From an uncultured Bacteroidales bacterium (GTDB taxonomy: Bacteria > Bacteroidota > Bacteroidia > Bacteroidales > FEN-979): a stretch of 64,000 nucleotides of DNA. The stretch is taken from contig CAIVAT010000057.1 in assembly GCA_903903985.1 (NCBI GenBank), positions 1-64,000 on the forward strand. Direction: 5' to 3'. The notes under the pieces were generated by a model. That model was given only the letters and a program-made list of their open reading frames with translations, was not told where the DNA came from and did no database searches. Position numbers and translations under genes: made by a program. Below are positions 55,216 to 64,000 of this stretch, in pieces (the stretch's first letter is position 1; every line of letters starts with the position of its first letter).

Positions 55216-55227
55216 AAAAAAATTCAC

Positions 55228-56472
55228 ATGAAAAAGAACCTGACAATCATCGTATTGATCCTGCTGATGGGCGGTCTCCAGTTAAATGCCCAGAAACCCC
55301 TGGTAAACGTTCCCTTCATGATCAATGTGGAGGGTGGTACTTTCCAGATGGGCAGCAATTCTGGAAACGCCGATGAAAAACCCGTTCACCCGGTTACGCT
55401 CAACAGTTTTTACCTTGGAAAATACGAAGTTACCTTTTCGGAATTTAAAAATTTCGTGGATGCCACCGGGTACAAAACGGATGCAGAAAGTCCCGATACC
55501 CTAAGGTTAAAACATGGGCTTCCTCCCCGCGGGATCAATAACGGCACCTGGAACACCTATTCAAACGGAAAACCTGTACCTTTTTCCGACTCTCTCAACC
55601 CTGTCGGGAACATCAGCTGGAATGATGCCACGGCATACTGCAAATGGCTCAGCAAAGAAACAGGAAAAAAATTCCGTCTCCCAACCGAAGCCGAATGGGA
55701 ATATGCAGGAAAAGGAGGCAATAAAAGCAAGGGATTCAAATATGCGGGCGGCAATAACCTGGATGAAGTCGCCTGGTACCTCGGAAATTCCGGCAACAGA
55801 GCCCATACGGTAGGCAAGAAGATGCCCAACGAGCTGGATCTCTACGACATGGCCGGCAACATCCGCGAATGGTGTTCCGACTGGTACGGGGAGTCCTATT
55901 ATAAAACCAGTCCTGCAGAAAATCCGGCCGGGCCCGTCCGGGGCTCGCACCGGGTATTAAGAGGAGGTTCCTGGGGAAGTGAAGAAGGCCGCATGAGGAT
56001 TTCATACCGGAACAATGAATTTCCTTACAACAGCGCGCCGGGCTTCGGCTTCAGGGTATCCATAGCCGGCGAACCGGCCGTAAAAAAAGCTGTTCCCCAG
56101 AGCAATACAAACCTGATGGATGGTTTGGACACAAAAGGCTTTATTGATGTTTACGGCATCCATTTCGACATCGGCAAGGCCGCCGTCAAGCCTGAAAGTT
56201 TACCCATCATCCAACAAATTTCCAACTATTTGAAAGAACACCCGAAAATGAACGTTATTATTGAAGGCCATACGGACAACACCGGCAGCGATGCCCCGAA
56301 TCTTTCACTTTCCGATAAGCGGGCTTTGAGCATCAAAGCCGAGATCGTGAAACAAGGCATCGATCCCGGGAGGATGGAAACCAAAGGGTATGGTTCATCA
56401 AAACCGGTTGCCGACAATAAAACTGCCGCAGGAAGAACCCAGAATCGCAGGGTGACAATAAAAAAGCTATAA
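55228..56472 (+). CDS. FGE-like / OmpA fusion envelope protein
   Basis: A 414-residue secreted protein with signal peptide 1-21. Residues about 28-275 are an FGE-sulfatase (formylglycine-generating-enzyme-like) domain: GGTFQMGS, YEVTFSEF, FRLPTEAEWEYAGKG, DMAGNIREWCSDWYG and RVLRGGSWGS. The paired Cys normally found just after GGSW in active FGE is absent (sequence SEEGRMRISYRNN), so it is probably not catalytic. An OmpA domain fills about 305-414 with EGHTDNTGSD and a final NRRVTI, expected to bind peptidoglycan. It may be a structural or gliding/secretion-related protein, as in GldK-type systems, but that is uncertain. Confidence 0.78.
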   Translation: MKKNLTIIVLILLMGGLQLNAQKPLVNVPFMINVEGGTFQMGSNSGNADEKPVHPVTLNSFYLGKYEVTFSEFKNFVDATGYKTDAESPDTLRLKHGLPPRGINNGTWNTYSNGKPVPFSDSLNPVGNISWNDATAYCKWLSKETGKKFRLPTEAEWEYAGKGGNKSKGFKYAGGNNLDEVAWYLGNSGNRAHTVGKKMPNELDLYDMAGNIREWCSDWYGESYYKTSPAENPAGPVRGSHRVLRGGSWGSEEGRMRISYRNNEFPYNSAPGFGFRVSIAGEPAVKKAVPQSNTNLMDGLDTKGFIDVYGIHFDIGKAAVKPESLPIIQQISNYLKEHPKMNVIIEGHTDNTGSDAPNLSLSDKRALSIKAEIVKQGIDPGRMETKGYGSSKPVADNKTAAGRTQNRRVTIKKL

Positions 56473-56545
56473 TAATTGTTTTCCTTGTAGTTAAAAATAA
56501 AATAATCTGAAAATTCAAACTGTCTTCTGACAAAAACTCAAAATC

Positions 56546-57160
56546 ATGAAAAAATTACTGCTGTTTTTAGTCATTGCATTTTTTGCAACGGAGTTGTCAT
56601 ACGGCCAGTTTGCCCTGGGGGTAAAACTGGGATACAACGGAAGCAAACTGACCACCAATCTTGATTCTATCAAAAACCAGTTTAACAGCGGTTTCCATGT
56701 CGGGGCCTGGGCCCACTTTGGCAAACGGCTCTATTTCGCACCCGAAGTGCTTTATTGCATGAGCGGAGGTGTATTTTCCTACGACGGGTCTGTATCATCA
56801 CCCAAGTACTGGTCGGAGAAAATAACCATCGGGAGCCTCGACGTTCCTTTGATGGTTGGATTTAAAATCATCCATTCCGACTTCATCACCTGGCGTGTCG
56901 AACTTGGGCCTGAAGTCTCTTTCGCCATGAGTAAAAAGATCAGCGACGATGTTAATCCGAAAATACAGGCCAGCGACATCAATACTGCAAACTGGTATGT
57001 TTTGGGCGGGACCGGGATTGACTTTTTATTTCTCACTTTTGATGTCCGTTATAAATATGGCCTGAGCCAGCTCATCAGTGATGCCAGCAATCAATCTTTC
57101 GACACGAAAAACAGTGTATTCCTGGTATCATTGGGCTTTAAAATCATCGGAAAGAAATAA
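56546..57160 (+). CDS. PorT-family outer-membrane beta-barrel protein
   Basis: A 204-residue protein with a signal peptide (MKKLLLFLVIAFFATELSYGQ) followed by alternating amphipathic strands such as FALGVKLGYNGSK, FHVGAWAHFGKRLYFAPEVLY and YKYGLSQL, ending with FLVSLGFKIIGKK. This is the pattern of the PorT-like outer-membrane barrel family common in Bacteroidota. It stands between the FGE-OmpA protein and a lipoprotein and may act in the envelope with them. Confidence 0.82.
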   Translation: MKKLLLFLVIAFFATELSYGQFALGVKLGYNGSKLTTNLDSIKNQFNSGFHVGAWAHFGKRLYFAPEVLYCMSGGVFSYDGSVSSPKYWSEKITIGSLDVPLMVGFKIIHSDFITWRVELGPEVSFAMSKKISDDVNPKIQASDINTANWYVLGGTGIDFLFLTFDVRYKYGLSQLISDASNQSFDTKNSVFLVSLGFKIIGKK

Positions 57161-57169
57161 AAACCTGTT

Positions 57170-57793
57170 ATGAAAACCATTATCTTCCTGCCTTTCATCA
57201 TGATCATGCTGATGGGTTGCGGGAACAATCAGCCTGCTTCTGAAAACAGCACTGCAAAAAAGCCTGTTGTGGCTGCAAATCCGGATGCAACTGTCACTGC
57301 CGTTACAAAAACGGAATATAAAACCAGAACCGGGAAAACCATCCTTGTTTCTGAATCACACCCGCTGGGACAGAGCCTGAGCAACATCAGCGTTGCTTTT
57401 GCCGGCGATCCTGCCTCTGAAATGAAATTCACCGACGTTGATCCCATCAATAAAGTACTGATTGGTGACCTGGACGGGAATGGATTTGACGAATTGTATA
57501 TCATCACGGTTTCAGCGGGCTCCGGCAGTTATGGAAATGTCATCGGACTTGCGTCCAATTCCGATAAATCCTTGTCGCAGATTACCTTTCCACCGGTTGA
57601 AGAGAAAGACTTGAAGAAAGGTGAAAAATTTGCCGGGTATGAAGGACATGATGAATTTGAGATCATTGAAAACTCCCTGGCAAGAACATTCCCGATAAAA
57701 ACTGCCAAGGCTGCAAAACGAGCCATTCACTACAAATTGAAGCCAGGCGAAACAGGCTATCTGCTGTATATGAAGTCGTCAAAGGACTGGTAG
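57170..57793 (+). CDS. lipoprotein, possibly PliI-like
   Basis: A 207-residue lipoprotein with lipobox MLMGC near residues 13-17. The mature part has VLIGDLDGNGFDELYIITVS, a calcium-loop-like segment, then GSGSYGNVIGLAS, FAGYEGHDEFEI and a final YKLKPGE. This resembles PliI-type inhibitors of invertebrate-type lysozyme as I recall them, which would protect the wall from lysozyme. The match is from memory and moderate. It lies ten bases after the barrel gene. Confidence 0.6.
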   Translation: MKTIIFLPFIMIMLMGCGNNQPASENSTAKKPVVAANPDATVTAVTKTEYKTRTGKTILVSESHPLGQSLSNISVAFAGDPASEMKFTDVDPINKVLIGDLDGNGFDELYIITVSAGSGSYGNVIGLASNSDKSLSQITFPPVEEKDLKKGEKFAGYEGHDEFEIIENSLARTFPIKTAKAAKRAIHYKLKPGETGYLLYMKSSKDW

Positions 57794-57818
57794 ACCATTC
57801 GTTTGAAATGCAATGGAA

Positions 57819-59135
57819 TCATCCTTGCCGCCCGGGAATTGTAAAGAAAAACGTGCTCCCCTGGCCGGGTTCTGATTCCACCCAGATTTTACCGCCATGC
57901 ATTTCCACTATTTTCCTGCAATAGGCAAGGCCTGTTCCGTTTCCTTCATATTCATCCCAGTGATGCATTCGTTTGAACAAAATGAATATCTTCTCCTGAT
58001 CTTTCGCCGCAATGCCAATGCCATTGTCTTCAACCGAGAAAGTATAACCACCCTGGTTTTTTTCGGCTGAGATTTTTATCTCCGGATGAATCTCCTTTGC
58101 CCGGAATTTAATGGCATTGTTTATCAGGTTTTGAAACAACAACCTCAATTCCGTTTCAAAGCCGTTCAAAAGAGGCAATTCATTCACAGTGACCGTTGCT
58201 TGACTCGAATTTATTGAATCCCCCAGGTCGGCAAGGACTTCACCGGCAATTTTATTGCAGTCAACCACTCTCATTACACTGTTTTTCCCCAGCAATGAAT
58301 ATTCGAGCAAATTCGTTACCAGAGTTCTCATCCGGACAGCCGAACCGGAAATAAAATCAATGTATTGATTCCCGTCTTCATCCAGTTTCCCGGCATATTC
58401 TTCTTTGAGGAGCCGGCTATAGTTGGTAAGGGTTCGCAATGGCTCCTGCAGGTCATGGGAAGCGATGTAGGAAATCTGTTCCATTTCCTCCAAATGAAAT
58501 TCAAGTTCCTTGTTGAGGGTTTCGAGTTGAGCGGTGCGCCCGGCAACTCGTTTTTCAAGGGTTTCATTCAACTGGCGGATGTCCTTTTCTGCCTGTTTGA
58601 GCTCGGTGATATCCATTGCCGCCAGGAGGCATTTTTCACCGTTTTCGGTCTGGATAGCGGTCAGGAAAACATTTATTGGCAAATGGCCATCGGGCAACAG
58701 GATTACCTCACAGGATTCTTTGCGCCTGCTTAGAAAAGTCCTTTCAAGAAAGAGACTGAACCCCGGTTTGGAGTTGTTGGAAACAAAAAAGGAAAAATTG
58801 CTGTTTTTTAATTTATTACGCGGTTTGTCCAGCATTTTCGAACCGCTGAAGTTCAGGTTATCAATCACCCCATCCCTGGAAAGTGTGAAATAGCCGATTG
58901 GGGCGAAATCGTACAGTTCGATGTATTTATCGGCGGCTTCCTGTGCTGTATTTTTTACCCGGATAAGTTCTTCATTCTGCAATTCGAGTTCAACCTGGTG
59001 AACCTCAAGCTCGTAAATGAGTTTCAAGGTTTCGGCTTCAGAAGGTTTCGATGCTGTCGCAAGGGAACGCTCTTCCAGTTTCGCCAGGGCATTTTTGCGT
59101 AAAAGCAGGGATGCCATTTTATTATCGTCTTCCAT
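57819..59135 (-). CDS. PAS-domain histidine kinase
   Basis: A 438-residue cytoplasmic kinase. A coiled N-terminus (EVHQVELELQNEELIRVK) precedes a PAS domain (about 75-185, with FAPIGYFTLSRDGVIDNLNFSG), a coiled linker, HisKA with YIASHDLQEPLRTLTNYS (His near 228) and HATPase with NNAIKF, VEDNGIGI and GNGTGLAY. It lies 24 bases after the CheB-CheR-PAS gene, so the two form a sensory pair. Starts at 59135 and 59117 are both possible. Confidence 0.88.
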   Translation of the reverse strand: MEDDNKMASLLLRKNALAKLEERSLATASKPSEAETLKLIYELEVHQVELELQNEELIRVKNTAQEAADKYIELYDFAPIGYFTLSRDGVIDNLNFSGSKMLDKPRNKLKNSNFSFFVSNNSKPGFSLFLERTFLSRRKESCEVILLPDGHLPINVFLTAIQTENGEKCLLAAMDITELKQAEKDIRQLNETLEKRVAGRTAQLETLNKELEFHLEEMEQISYIASHDLQEPLRTLTNYSRLLKEEYAGKLDEDGNQYIDFISGSAVRMRTLVTNLLEYSLLGKNSVMRVVDCNKIAGEVLADLGDSINSSQATVTVNELPLLNGFETELRLLFQNLINNAIKFRAKEIHPEIKISAEKNQGGYTFSVEDNGIGIAAKDQEKIFILFKRMHHWDEYEGNGTGLAYCRKIVEMHGGKIWVESEPGQGSTFFFTIPGRQG

Positions 59136-59158
59136 TGCTGTTGTGTTTTGCGCCTTAT

Positions 59159-61810
59159 TTAACCGGCACGACTTGGTTTTTTCTTCAGGCCTGCCTGCTT
59201 TGCTTCATAAGCCTTCCGGGCTTCACCAAGATCATAATTGGTTTTTCTGAGTTCCATTTCCAGTTTTTTTGCCAGCGAGATATCAGAAAAGGTGATCACA
59301 AGTCCGTCGATATGGTCATCGCATGTGCGATAGGGCATGATCCTGACATTATACCATCTTCCGTCGCGGGTTTCAATTTCCGAACCCACCGGCACCAGGG
59401 TTTTCATCACCTGCCGGGCATCTTTCTCCATTTCGGGATATTGCAAATCGGTAACCTGGTCGGTAAACGGCCTGCCGATGTCAGCGGTTCGCAATTTGAA
59501 TAATTTGGTTGCCTGCTCGGTGTACCTTCGTATTTTCAACTCTTTATCGAGGAAAAGCGTAGCGATCTCCGTGCTGTTGAGCAAGTTGTTCATGTCGTCG
59601 CTCGCACGCATGAAATCTGTGACTTTGCTTTGCAGTTCAATGTTAACTGTTTGCAGTTCTTCATTCAGGCTTTGCATTTCCTCCTTGGAGGTGGTGAGTT
59701 CCTCGTTGGTTGACTGGAGTTCTTCGTTGGTTGACTGCAATTCCTCGTTGGCCGATTTCAATTCCTCCTGCGACGTTTGCATCTCTTCATGGGTACTCTG
59801 CAAATCCTCGAGACTCCGTTGCAGTTTGTTTTCCAATTCAATCCGCTCTTTGTTTGATTTTTGTTTCCTGGTTTGCGGTATTGTGGCACCCTGTTCATCC
59901 AGTGCATCCACTTCGTTAAACACAACAATAACCAAACCCCTGATGGCTGCAGGGCTTGCGATGCGCTGAATGGTTGTATCCACGAAAATGGATCCCCCGT
60001 TGGTCCCGACTTTTACATTCCTTACACTCACGGGGTCAAAGCCCTGCAATGCTTTGCGGAAGGCCCCCGGTAATAACTGCAGCAAGGGGCCGCGTGCCAT
60101 GGCAAGCAGGTTCCAGTTAGCCGTTCCGGCAACCGGTTCCAGAAATTTTCCGATGCGGCCGGTAATATAAATGATATCGCCATTGTCGTTCACCAGGACA
60201 CTTGCGGGGGCAAACTGCTGAACGATAATCCGGTCGGCCAGTATTTGCAAATTCTCTATCTCCCTTGGTGAAATCTTTTCCTCGGTTGCCGCACTTGCGG
60301 GACTTGAAAAAGCGGTCGGGAAATCAATAATTTCATGCGGTAAATTTGTTGCCGTGCATTTGAAAATCTTTAACCTGGCATCAAGTTCTTCATAACCTTC
60401 CGTCGCCTTTCCCAGGGTTTCCGCTGTCCCCAGCAATAAAATTCCACCGGGGTTCAGGCAGTAATTAAAAAGGGCGATCATCTTTTTCTGGATTTCGGCC
60501 TCCATGTATATCAGCAAATTCCGGCAGGTCACCAGGTCGAGCCGGGTAAAAGGCGGGTCCCTGATCACACTCTGGGTTGCAAACAGGACCATTTCACGAA
60601 TGGATGTCTTTACACGAAAGCCTTCCGATTCAACAGAAAAAAAACGGTTGATCCGGTCTGGAGAAACATCAACGGCAATATTTGTTGAGTACAACCCTTT
60701 ACGGGCTGTTTCAATGGCATCATGGTCGATATCGGTTGCGAATATCTGCAGCGAGAACCGTTTATTCTTTTTGTTTTTTTCAAGTGCCTCCTGAAAAACA
60801 ATGGCCAGTGAATAGGCCTCCTCGCCGGTTGAACAGCCTGGCACCCATGCGCGTAAAGCATATCTGTCGGGCAGCTCCTGGAATATTGCCGGGAAAACAT
60901 CATTTTTGAGTTTTTCCCATACGGCAGCATCACGGAAGAAACTGGTTACGCCGATCAACAGCTCATTGAATAGAATTTCGACCTCCTTGGGGTTTTCCTG
61001 CAAAAAGCGTACATAGCTCTGTATCTTGTCAATCTGGTGAACACCTTTGCGCCTTTCGATCCGCCGAAGCAAGGTGTTTTTCTTATACATTGAAAAGTCA
61101 TGACCTGTTTGTTCACGCAGGAGGATGATAATTTTATCGAGGCTGCCTTTAATTTTATCATTCAAATCAGGTTCCTGCCTGATGGCTGGCATAAACTTCA
61201 GGAAGGCAATCAGCCTGGAGGGTAATTCTTCTGCCGGTGCTACAATATCGGCTACCACGGCTTCGGTAGCGCTTCGTGGCATGCCATTGAATTTAGCGGA
61301 AGCGGGATCCTGCACAAGGACAATGCCGTTTCTTTCTTTTATCGACTTAAGCCCCAGGCTACCATCACTGCCCATGCCCGAAAGGATGATGCCAATGGAT
61401 TTTTCCTGCTTGTCGGCCGCCAGCGAACGGAAGAAAACATCAATCGGCAGGCGCAGTCCGCGCGATTCAACCGGATCGAACAAATGCAATGCGTCATTTA
61501 AAATCGACATGCTTTTGTTGGGCGGGATCACATAGACGCAATTTGGCTTCACTTTAAGGTTGTCGCTTGCCTGGTATACCTTCATGGGAGTAATCCGCTG
61601 CAGCAACTCCGGCATAATGCCAATGTGGTTCGGGTCGAGGTGCTGGATCACCACGAAGGCCATGCCGCTGTTTTTGGGCATACTTCCGAAGAACTGTTCC
61701 AATGCCTCGAGCCCGCCTGCAGAGGCTCCGATGCCTACAACGGGGAATTGGCCTGTTGATTTTTTTCCCTGTGATGAGGGGGAGACGGCCTTTTTCTTCC
61801 TGGAATTCAT
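59159..61810 (-). CDS. CheB-CheR-PAS fusion protein
   Basis: An 883-residue fusion. CheB lies at about 20-210 with GIGASAGGLEALE, IQHLDPNH and SGMGSDG (Ser-His-Asp). CheR lies at about 220-490 with GVTSFFRD, GCSTGEEAYSLA and LVTCRNLLIYM. A first PAS-like segment spans about 515-635, followed by a long coiled coil with repeats of the form ELQSTNEELQSTNEEL (about 670-730), then a PAS domain (about 745-855) with STEIATLFLDKELKIRRY. This architecture is typical of multi-domain CheBR fusions that, with a PAS kinase, form cytoplasmic sensing modules. A divergent intergenic region separates it from the alpha-2-macroglobulin gene. Confidence 0.9.
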   Translation of the reverse strand: MNSRKKKAVSPSSQGKKSTGQFPVVGIGASAGGLEALEQFFGSMPKNSGMAFVVIQHLDPNHIGIMPELLQRITPMKVYQASDNLKVKPNCVYVIPPNKSMSILNDALHLFDPVESRGLRLPIDVFFRSLAADKQEKSIGIILSGMGSDGSLGLKSIKERNGIVLVQDPASAKFNGMPRSATEAVVADIVAPAEELPSRLIAFLKFMPAIRQEPDLNDKIKGSLDKIIILLREQTGHDFSMYKKNTLLRRIERRKGVHQIDKIQSYVRFLQENPKEVEILFNELLIGVTSFFRDAAVWEKLKNDVFPAIFQELPDRYALRAWVPGCSTGEEAYSLAIVFQEALEKNKKNKRFSLQIFATDIDHDAIETARKGLYSTNIAVDVSPDRINRFFSVESEGFRVKTSIREMVLFATQSVIRDPPFTRLDLVTCRNLLIYMEAEIQKKMIALFNYCLNPGGILLLGTAETLGKATEGYEELDARLKIFKCTATNLPHEIIDFPTAFSSPASAATEEKISPREIENLQILADRIIVQQFAPASVLVNDNGDIIYITGRIGKFLEPVAGTANWNLLAMARGPLLQLLPGAFRKALQGFDPVSVRNVKVGTNGGSIFVDTTIQRIASPAAIRGLVIVVFNEVDALDEQGATIPQTRKQKSNKERIELENKLQRSLEDLQSTHEEMQTSQEELKSANEELQSTNEELQSTNEELTTSKEEMQSLNEELQTVNIELQSKVTDFMRASDDMNNLLNSTEIATLFLDKELKIRRYTEQATKLFKLRTADIGRPFTDQVTDLQYPEMEKDARQVMKTLVPVGSEIETRDGRWYNVRIMPYRTCDDHIDGLVITFSDISLAKKLEMELRKTNYDLGEARKAYEAKQAGLKKKPSRAG

Positions 61811-61930
61811 TGAGAAGGTATTGTTAGGGTTTTAACGCCGATAAAGAGGGGAATATCATGTAAAGATACGTTGAAAATTTCAAAATTGGAAGAACAGGCC
61901 AAAAGAAAATCCCCGGATTCCGGCATAATC

Positions 61931-61961
61931 TTTGTACTTTTCCTCTCTTTTGCTAATATTG
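61931..61961 (+). promoter_or_regulatory. candidate promoter of the macroglobulin gene
   Basis: TTTG at 61931-61934, a 19-base spacer, then TAATATTG at 61954-61961, one mismatch from TAnnTTTG, 29 bases before the ATG. Confidence 0.45.
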
Positions 61962-61990
61962 TATCTGAATTTATCCGAAATACATTACAA

Positions 61991-64000
61991 ATGAAAATCA
62001 ACCATTCACTCCTGGTTCTCGCAGTTATTTTTATGCTGGGCATCATTTCCACAGCCAGCTATTCGCAGAAAGCACAGCTTAATAAAAACCCAAAACCCTC
62101 CAGCCCTTCTTCAACCCGTTTTACCATTTCCTGGATGCAGGCCGACTCCCTCGCCAATCTCGGCCAGCCCAAATCGGCCCTTGAGATCGTAAACAAAATA
62201 TATGCGCAAGCCAAAAAAGAAAAAAATGATCCACAGGTGATCAAAGCAATCATTTACCGCATCCGGCTGAATTCCGATTTCCAGGATGACTTCCTGGAAA
62301 AGACCATCGCTGACCTGCAAAAAGAGATTTCCGGCGCCTCGCCGCCTGCAAAACAGGTTTTAATTTCCATCATGGCCGAAGTCTACTGGAAATATTATCA
62401 AAACAACCAGTATCGTTTTCGTGACCGGAGCCGGGTGAATGAGGTAAAGGTCGACAGCATCAACACCTGGGACCTGGCGACCATGTCCTATGCAATCAAC
62501 AACTCCTATGTTTTCTCGCTTGGCGCCGACACCCTGAAACACATCCCTATCGCGACATACGATGCCATCGTGGACCTGGAGATTTTCGACTCCCCGAAAA
62601 AGGATACCCTGCCAGCCGAAGCAGCCAGGCTGTTCCCGACTCTTTATGATTTCCTGGCAAGCCGCGCACTCGACTATTTCACCACTGCAGAGACCAGCTC
62701 CATCCTGCCGGCACAGCACTTTGAGGTTGATCAGCCATGGTATTTTGCACAAACCTCCTATTTTACGAATGAAATGATGAAGGTCTCCGCCAAACCTGTC
62801 ATGCCGTACCTCTTCGCACTGCGCATTTTCCGCGACCTGGCAGTGTTTCATTTGAACGATGAAGATCCCTGTGCGTTTATCAATACAGAGCTGAAGCGCT
62901 TTGAATTTGTTTATGAAAAATATACGCTACCCGGCAAAGACAGCCTTTACCTTGATGCCCTCCGGCAGTTTGAGCAGGCAGAACGCAATTCCCCATGGAG
63001 TTCTTCCATTTCCTTTGCCCTGGCCTCTCATCTCAACATCCTGGGCCAGCAATATCTGCCCTTGATTTCGGACTTGCACAAATGGGACATCCGGTCGGCC
63101 GTTGAAGTTTGCGACAAGGCCGTACAACGGTTTCCCGTTGCGCAAGGATCGAAAAACTGCAGGTTTCTCGCACAATCGATCAGGGAGCCGTTTCTGCAGG
63201 TCACCACCGAAACTGCCGTCGCGGTTGGAAAACCATCACTGGCATTGGTCGGTTTGAAGAACCTGAAACAGCTTTATTTCCGGCTGGTCAAGGCAGATCC
63301 CGATACCTATGGGGAAAAAGCCGGAGTTTCAGACCGGCCGGCGTTTTTCAAATTTCTAACCGCCTTTCCTGCTGCCTTATCCTGGTCGCAGGTATTTCCT
63401 GACGACGGGGATTTTCAGAAACACCAGGCAGAAATCCGGGTTCCGGAAGTTCCTGCCGGGTATTGGGTGCTGCTGTGCGGGCCAACCAAAGATTTTGCCG
63501 ATCCCAAACTGGTATTTGCATTCACCCCTTTCTGGTCGACGCAGATCAGCTATATCAGTAAACGCAATGATGACGGGAGCTTTGCATATTTCCTGCTTGA
63601 CAGGGAAACTGGTTCTCCGCTGAAAAACGTAACTGCCGAAGCCTGGGAAAAAAATTATGACTACCGGGAACGGAAATATTCAAATGTAAAGCTTCAGACA
63701 TTCACGTCAGACGAACTGGGTTACCTCGAGATCCCTTCACAGGAAAACAACAGGCACAATGCAAACAGGTTCTTAAAACTCTTTTACAACAATGATTTTC
63801 TGGTCACCGATAACTTTTATCAATATCCTGTTTTCAAAGGCCAGGAACAGACTGCGCTGCAAACCATGTTTTACACCGACCGGGCTATATACCGGCCTGG
63901 ACAGATCATTTATTTCAAAGGGATTATTCTTGAGAAAACCGGCGACAAGTCGAAGATCAAACCAAACCATCCTGTAAAAGTGGTCTTTACCGACGTAAAC
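61991..64000 (+). CDS. alpha-2-macroglobulin-like protein, N-terminal part
   Basis: The frame from ATG 61991 is open for 670 codons to the end of the window and must continue beyond it. It starts with a signal peptide (MKINHSLLVLAVIFMLGII, cut near SYSQ). Residues about 35-470 are helical and TPR-like (SALEIVNKIYAQAKKE and similar). From about 560 on, the MG-type beta-sandwich begins, with YFLLDRETGSPLKNVTAEAW and, near 635, the hallmark YTDRAIYRPGQIIYFKGI of the MG2 domain. Bacteroidota proteins of this kind are very long envelope proteins, often without the thioester, thought to trap or resist proteases. The C-terminus is outside the window. Confidence 0.85.
   Translation, partial: MKINHSLLVLAVIFMLGIISTASYSQKAQLNKNPKPSSPSSTRFTISWMQADSLANLGQPKSALEIVNKIYAQAKKEKNDPQVIKAIIYRIRLNSDFQDDFLEKTIADLQKEISGASPPAKQVLISIMAEVYWKYYQNNQYRFRDRSRVNEVKVDSINTWDLATMSYAINNSYVFSLGADTLKHIPIATYDAIVDLEIFDSPKKDTLPAEAARLFPTLYDFLASRALDYFTTAETSSILPAQHFEVDQPWYFAQTSYFTNEMMKVSAKPVMPYLFALRIFRDLAVFHLNDEDPCAFINTELKRFEFVYEKYTLPGKDSLYLDALRQFEQAERNSPWSSSISFALASHLNILGQQYLPLISDLHKWDIRSAVEVCDKAVQRFPVAQGSKNCRFLAQSIREPFLQVTTETAVAVGKPSLALVGLKNLKQLYFRLVKADPDTYGEKAGVSDRPAFFKFLTAFPAALSWSQVFPDDGDFQKHQAEIRVPEVPAGYWVLLCGPTKDFADPKLVFAFTPFWSTQISYISKRNDDGSFAYFLLDRETGSPLKNVTAEAWEKNYDYRERKYSNVKLQTFTSDELGYLEIPSQENNRHNANRFLKLFYNNDFLVTDNFYQYPVFKGQEQTALQTMFYTDRAIYRPGQIIYFKGIILEKTGDKSKIKPNHPVKVVFTDVN

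Noticed and set aside
55228-56040. Active formylglycine-generating enzyme
   Set aside because: The Cys residues expected just after the RGGSW motif are absent and no sulfatase gene is adjacent.

Overview
The window looks like a chromosomal segment of an anaerobic or facultative Bacteroidota (Bacteroidales-like) bacterium. The supporting signs are TAnnTTTG-type promoter -7 boxes, a propeller-type histidine kinase, a PorT-like outer-membrane barrel, surface proteins with a recurrent Bacteroidota N-terminal module, and a complete Flx-Hdr electron-transfer operon.

Positions 1-23.1 kb form a defence-type accessory island. After the tail of an unknown gene and a strong terminator come: a HicA-like small protein with a large partner on the minus strand; a four-gene anti-phage-type operon (DUF499 ATPase, DUF3780 protein, DUF1156 DNA methylase, PLD-SNF2 helicase) whose methylase gene is split by a one-base slip in a C5 tract; McrB (with an internal EVE/PUA-like region), McrC and a stand-alone EVE protein; a HEPN-like/CBS protein overlapping an MTA/SAH-nucleosidase-like gene; an unknown gene flanked by two copies of a ~135-bp foldable repeat; and a four-gene operon of MoxR ATPase, unknown protein, HExxH-VWA protein and a divergent S-adenosylmethionine synthetase. 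The island stops at a tRNA-Leu(CAA) whose 3' end faces it, a typical integration boundary, but no integrase is visible. The MoxR/X/VWA/MetK operon, the HEPN-CBS/nucleosidase pair and the repeat-flanked cassette are the best candidates for undescribed systems.

Positions 23.6-37.7 kb hold a propeller histidine kinase with its LuxR-type response regulator, two cell-surface proteins with a shared N-terminal module (a YadA-head/S74 fibre and a FISUMP-type protein) separated by tandem octamer arrays, an ABC-2 transporter, a YCII-like protein and several small secreted or membrane proteins of unknown function.

Positions 37.8-44.7 kb (minus strand) encode hdrC-hdrB-hdrA-flxD-flxC-flxB-flxA, a predicted flavin-based electron-bifurcating complex linking NAD(P)H, ferredoxin and a disulfide or thiol couple. 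Two genes in it carry in-frame insertions of short repeats.

Positions 45-53 kb hold a signalling operon: a hybrid kinase with three receivers, a CheB-CheR fusion and two receiver-kinase paralogues. Positions 53-57.8 kb encode secreted and envelope proteins (S1/P1-nuclease-like, FGE-like/OmpA fusion, barrel, lipoprotein). Positions 57.8-61.8 kb (minus strand) hold a PAS kinase and a CheB-CheR-PAS fusion. The window ends inside an alpha-2-macroglobulin-like gene. No CRISPR array, rRNA, transposase or prophage was seen. All family assignments come from reading motifs, not from database searches.
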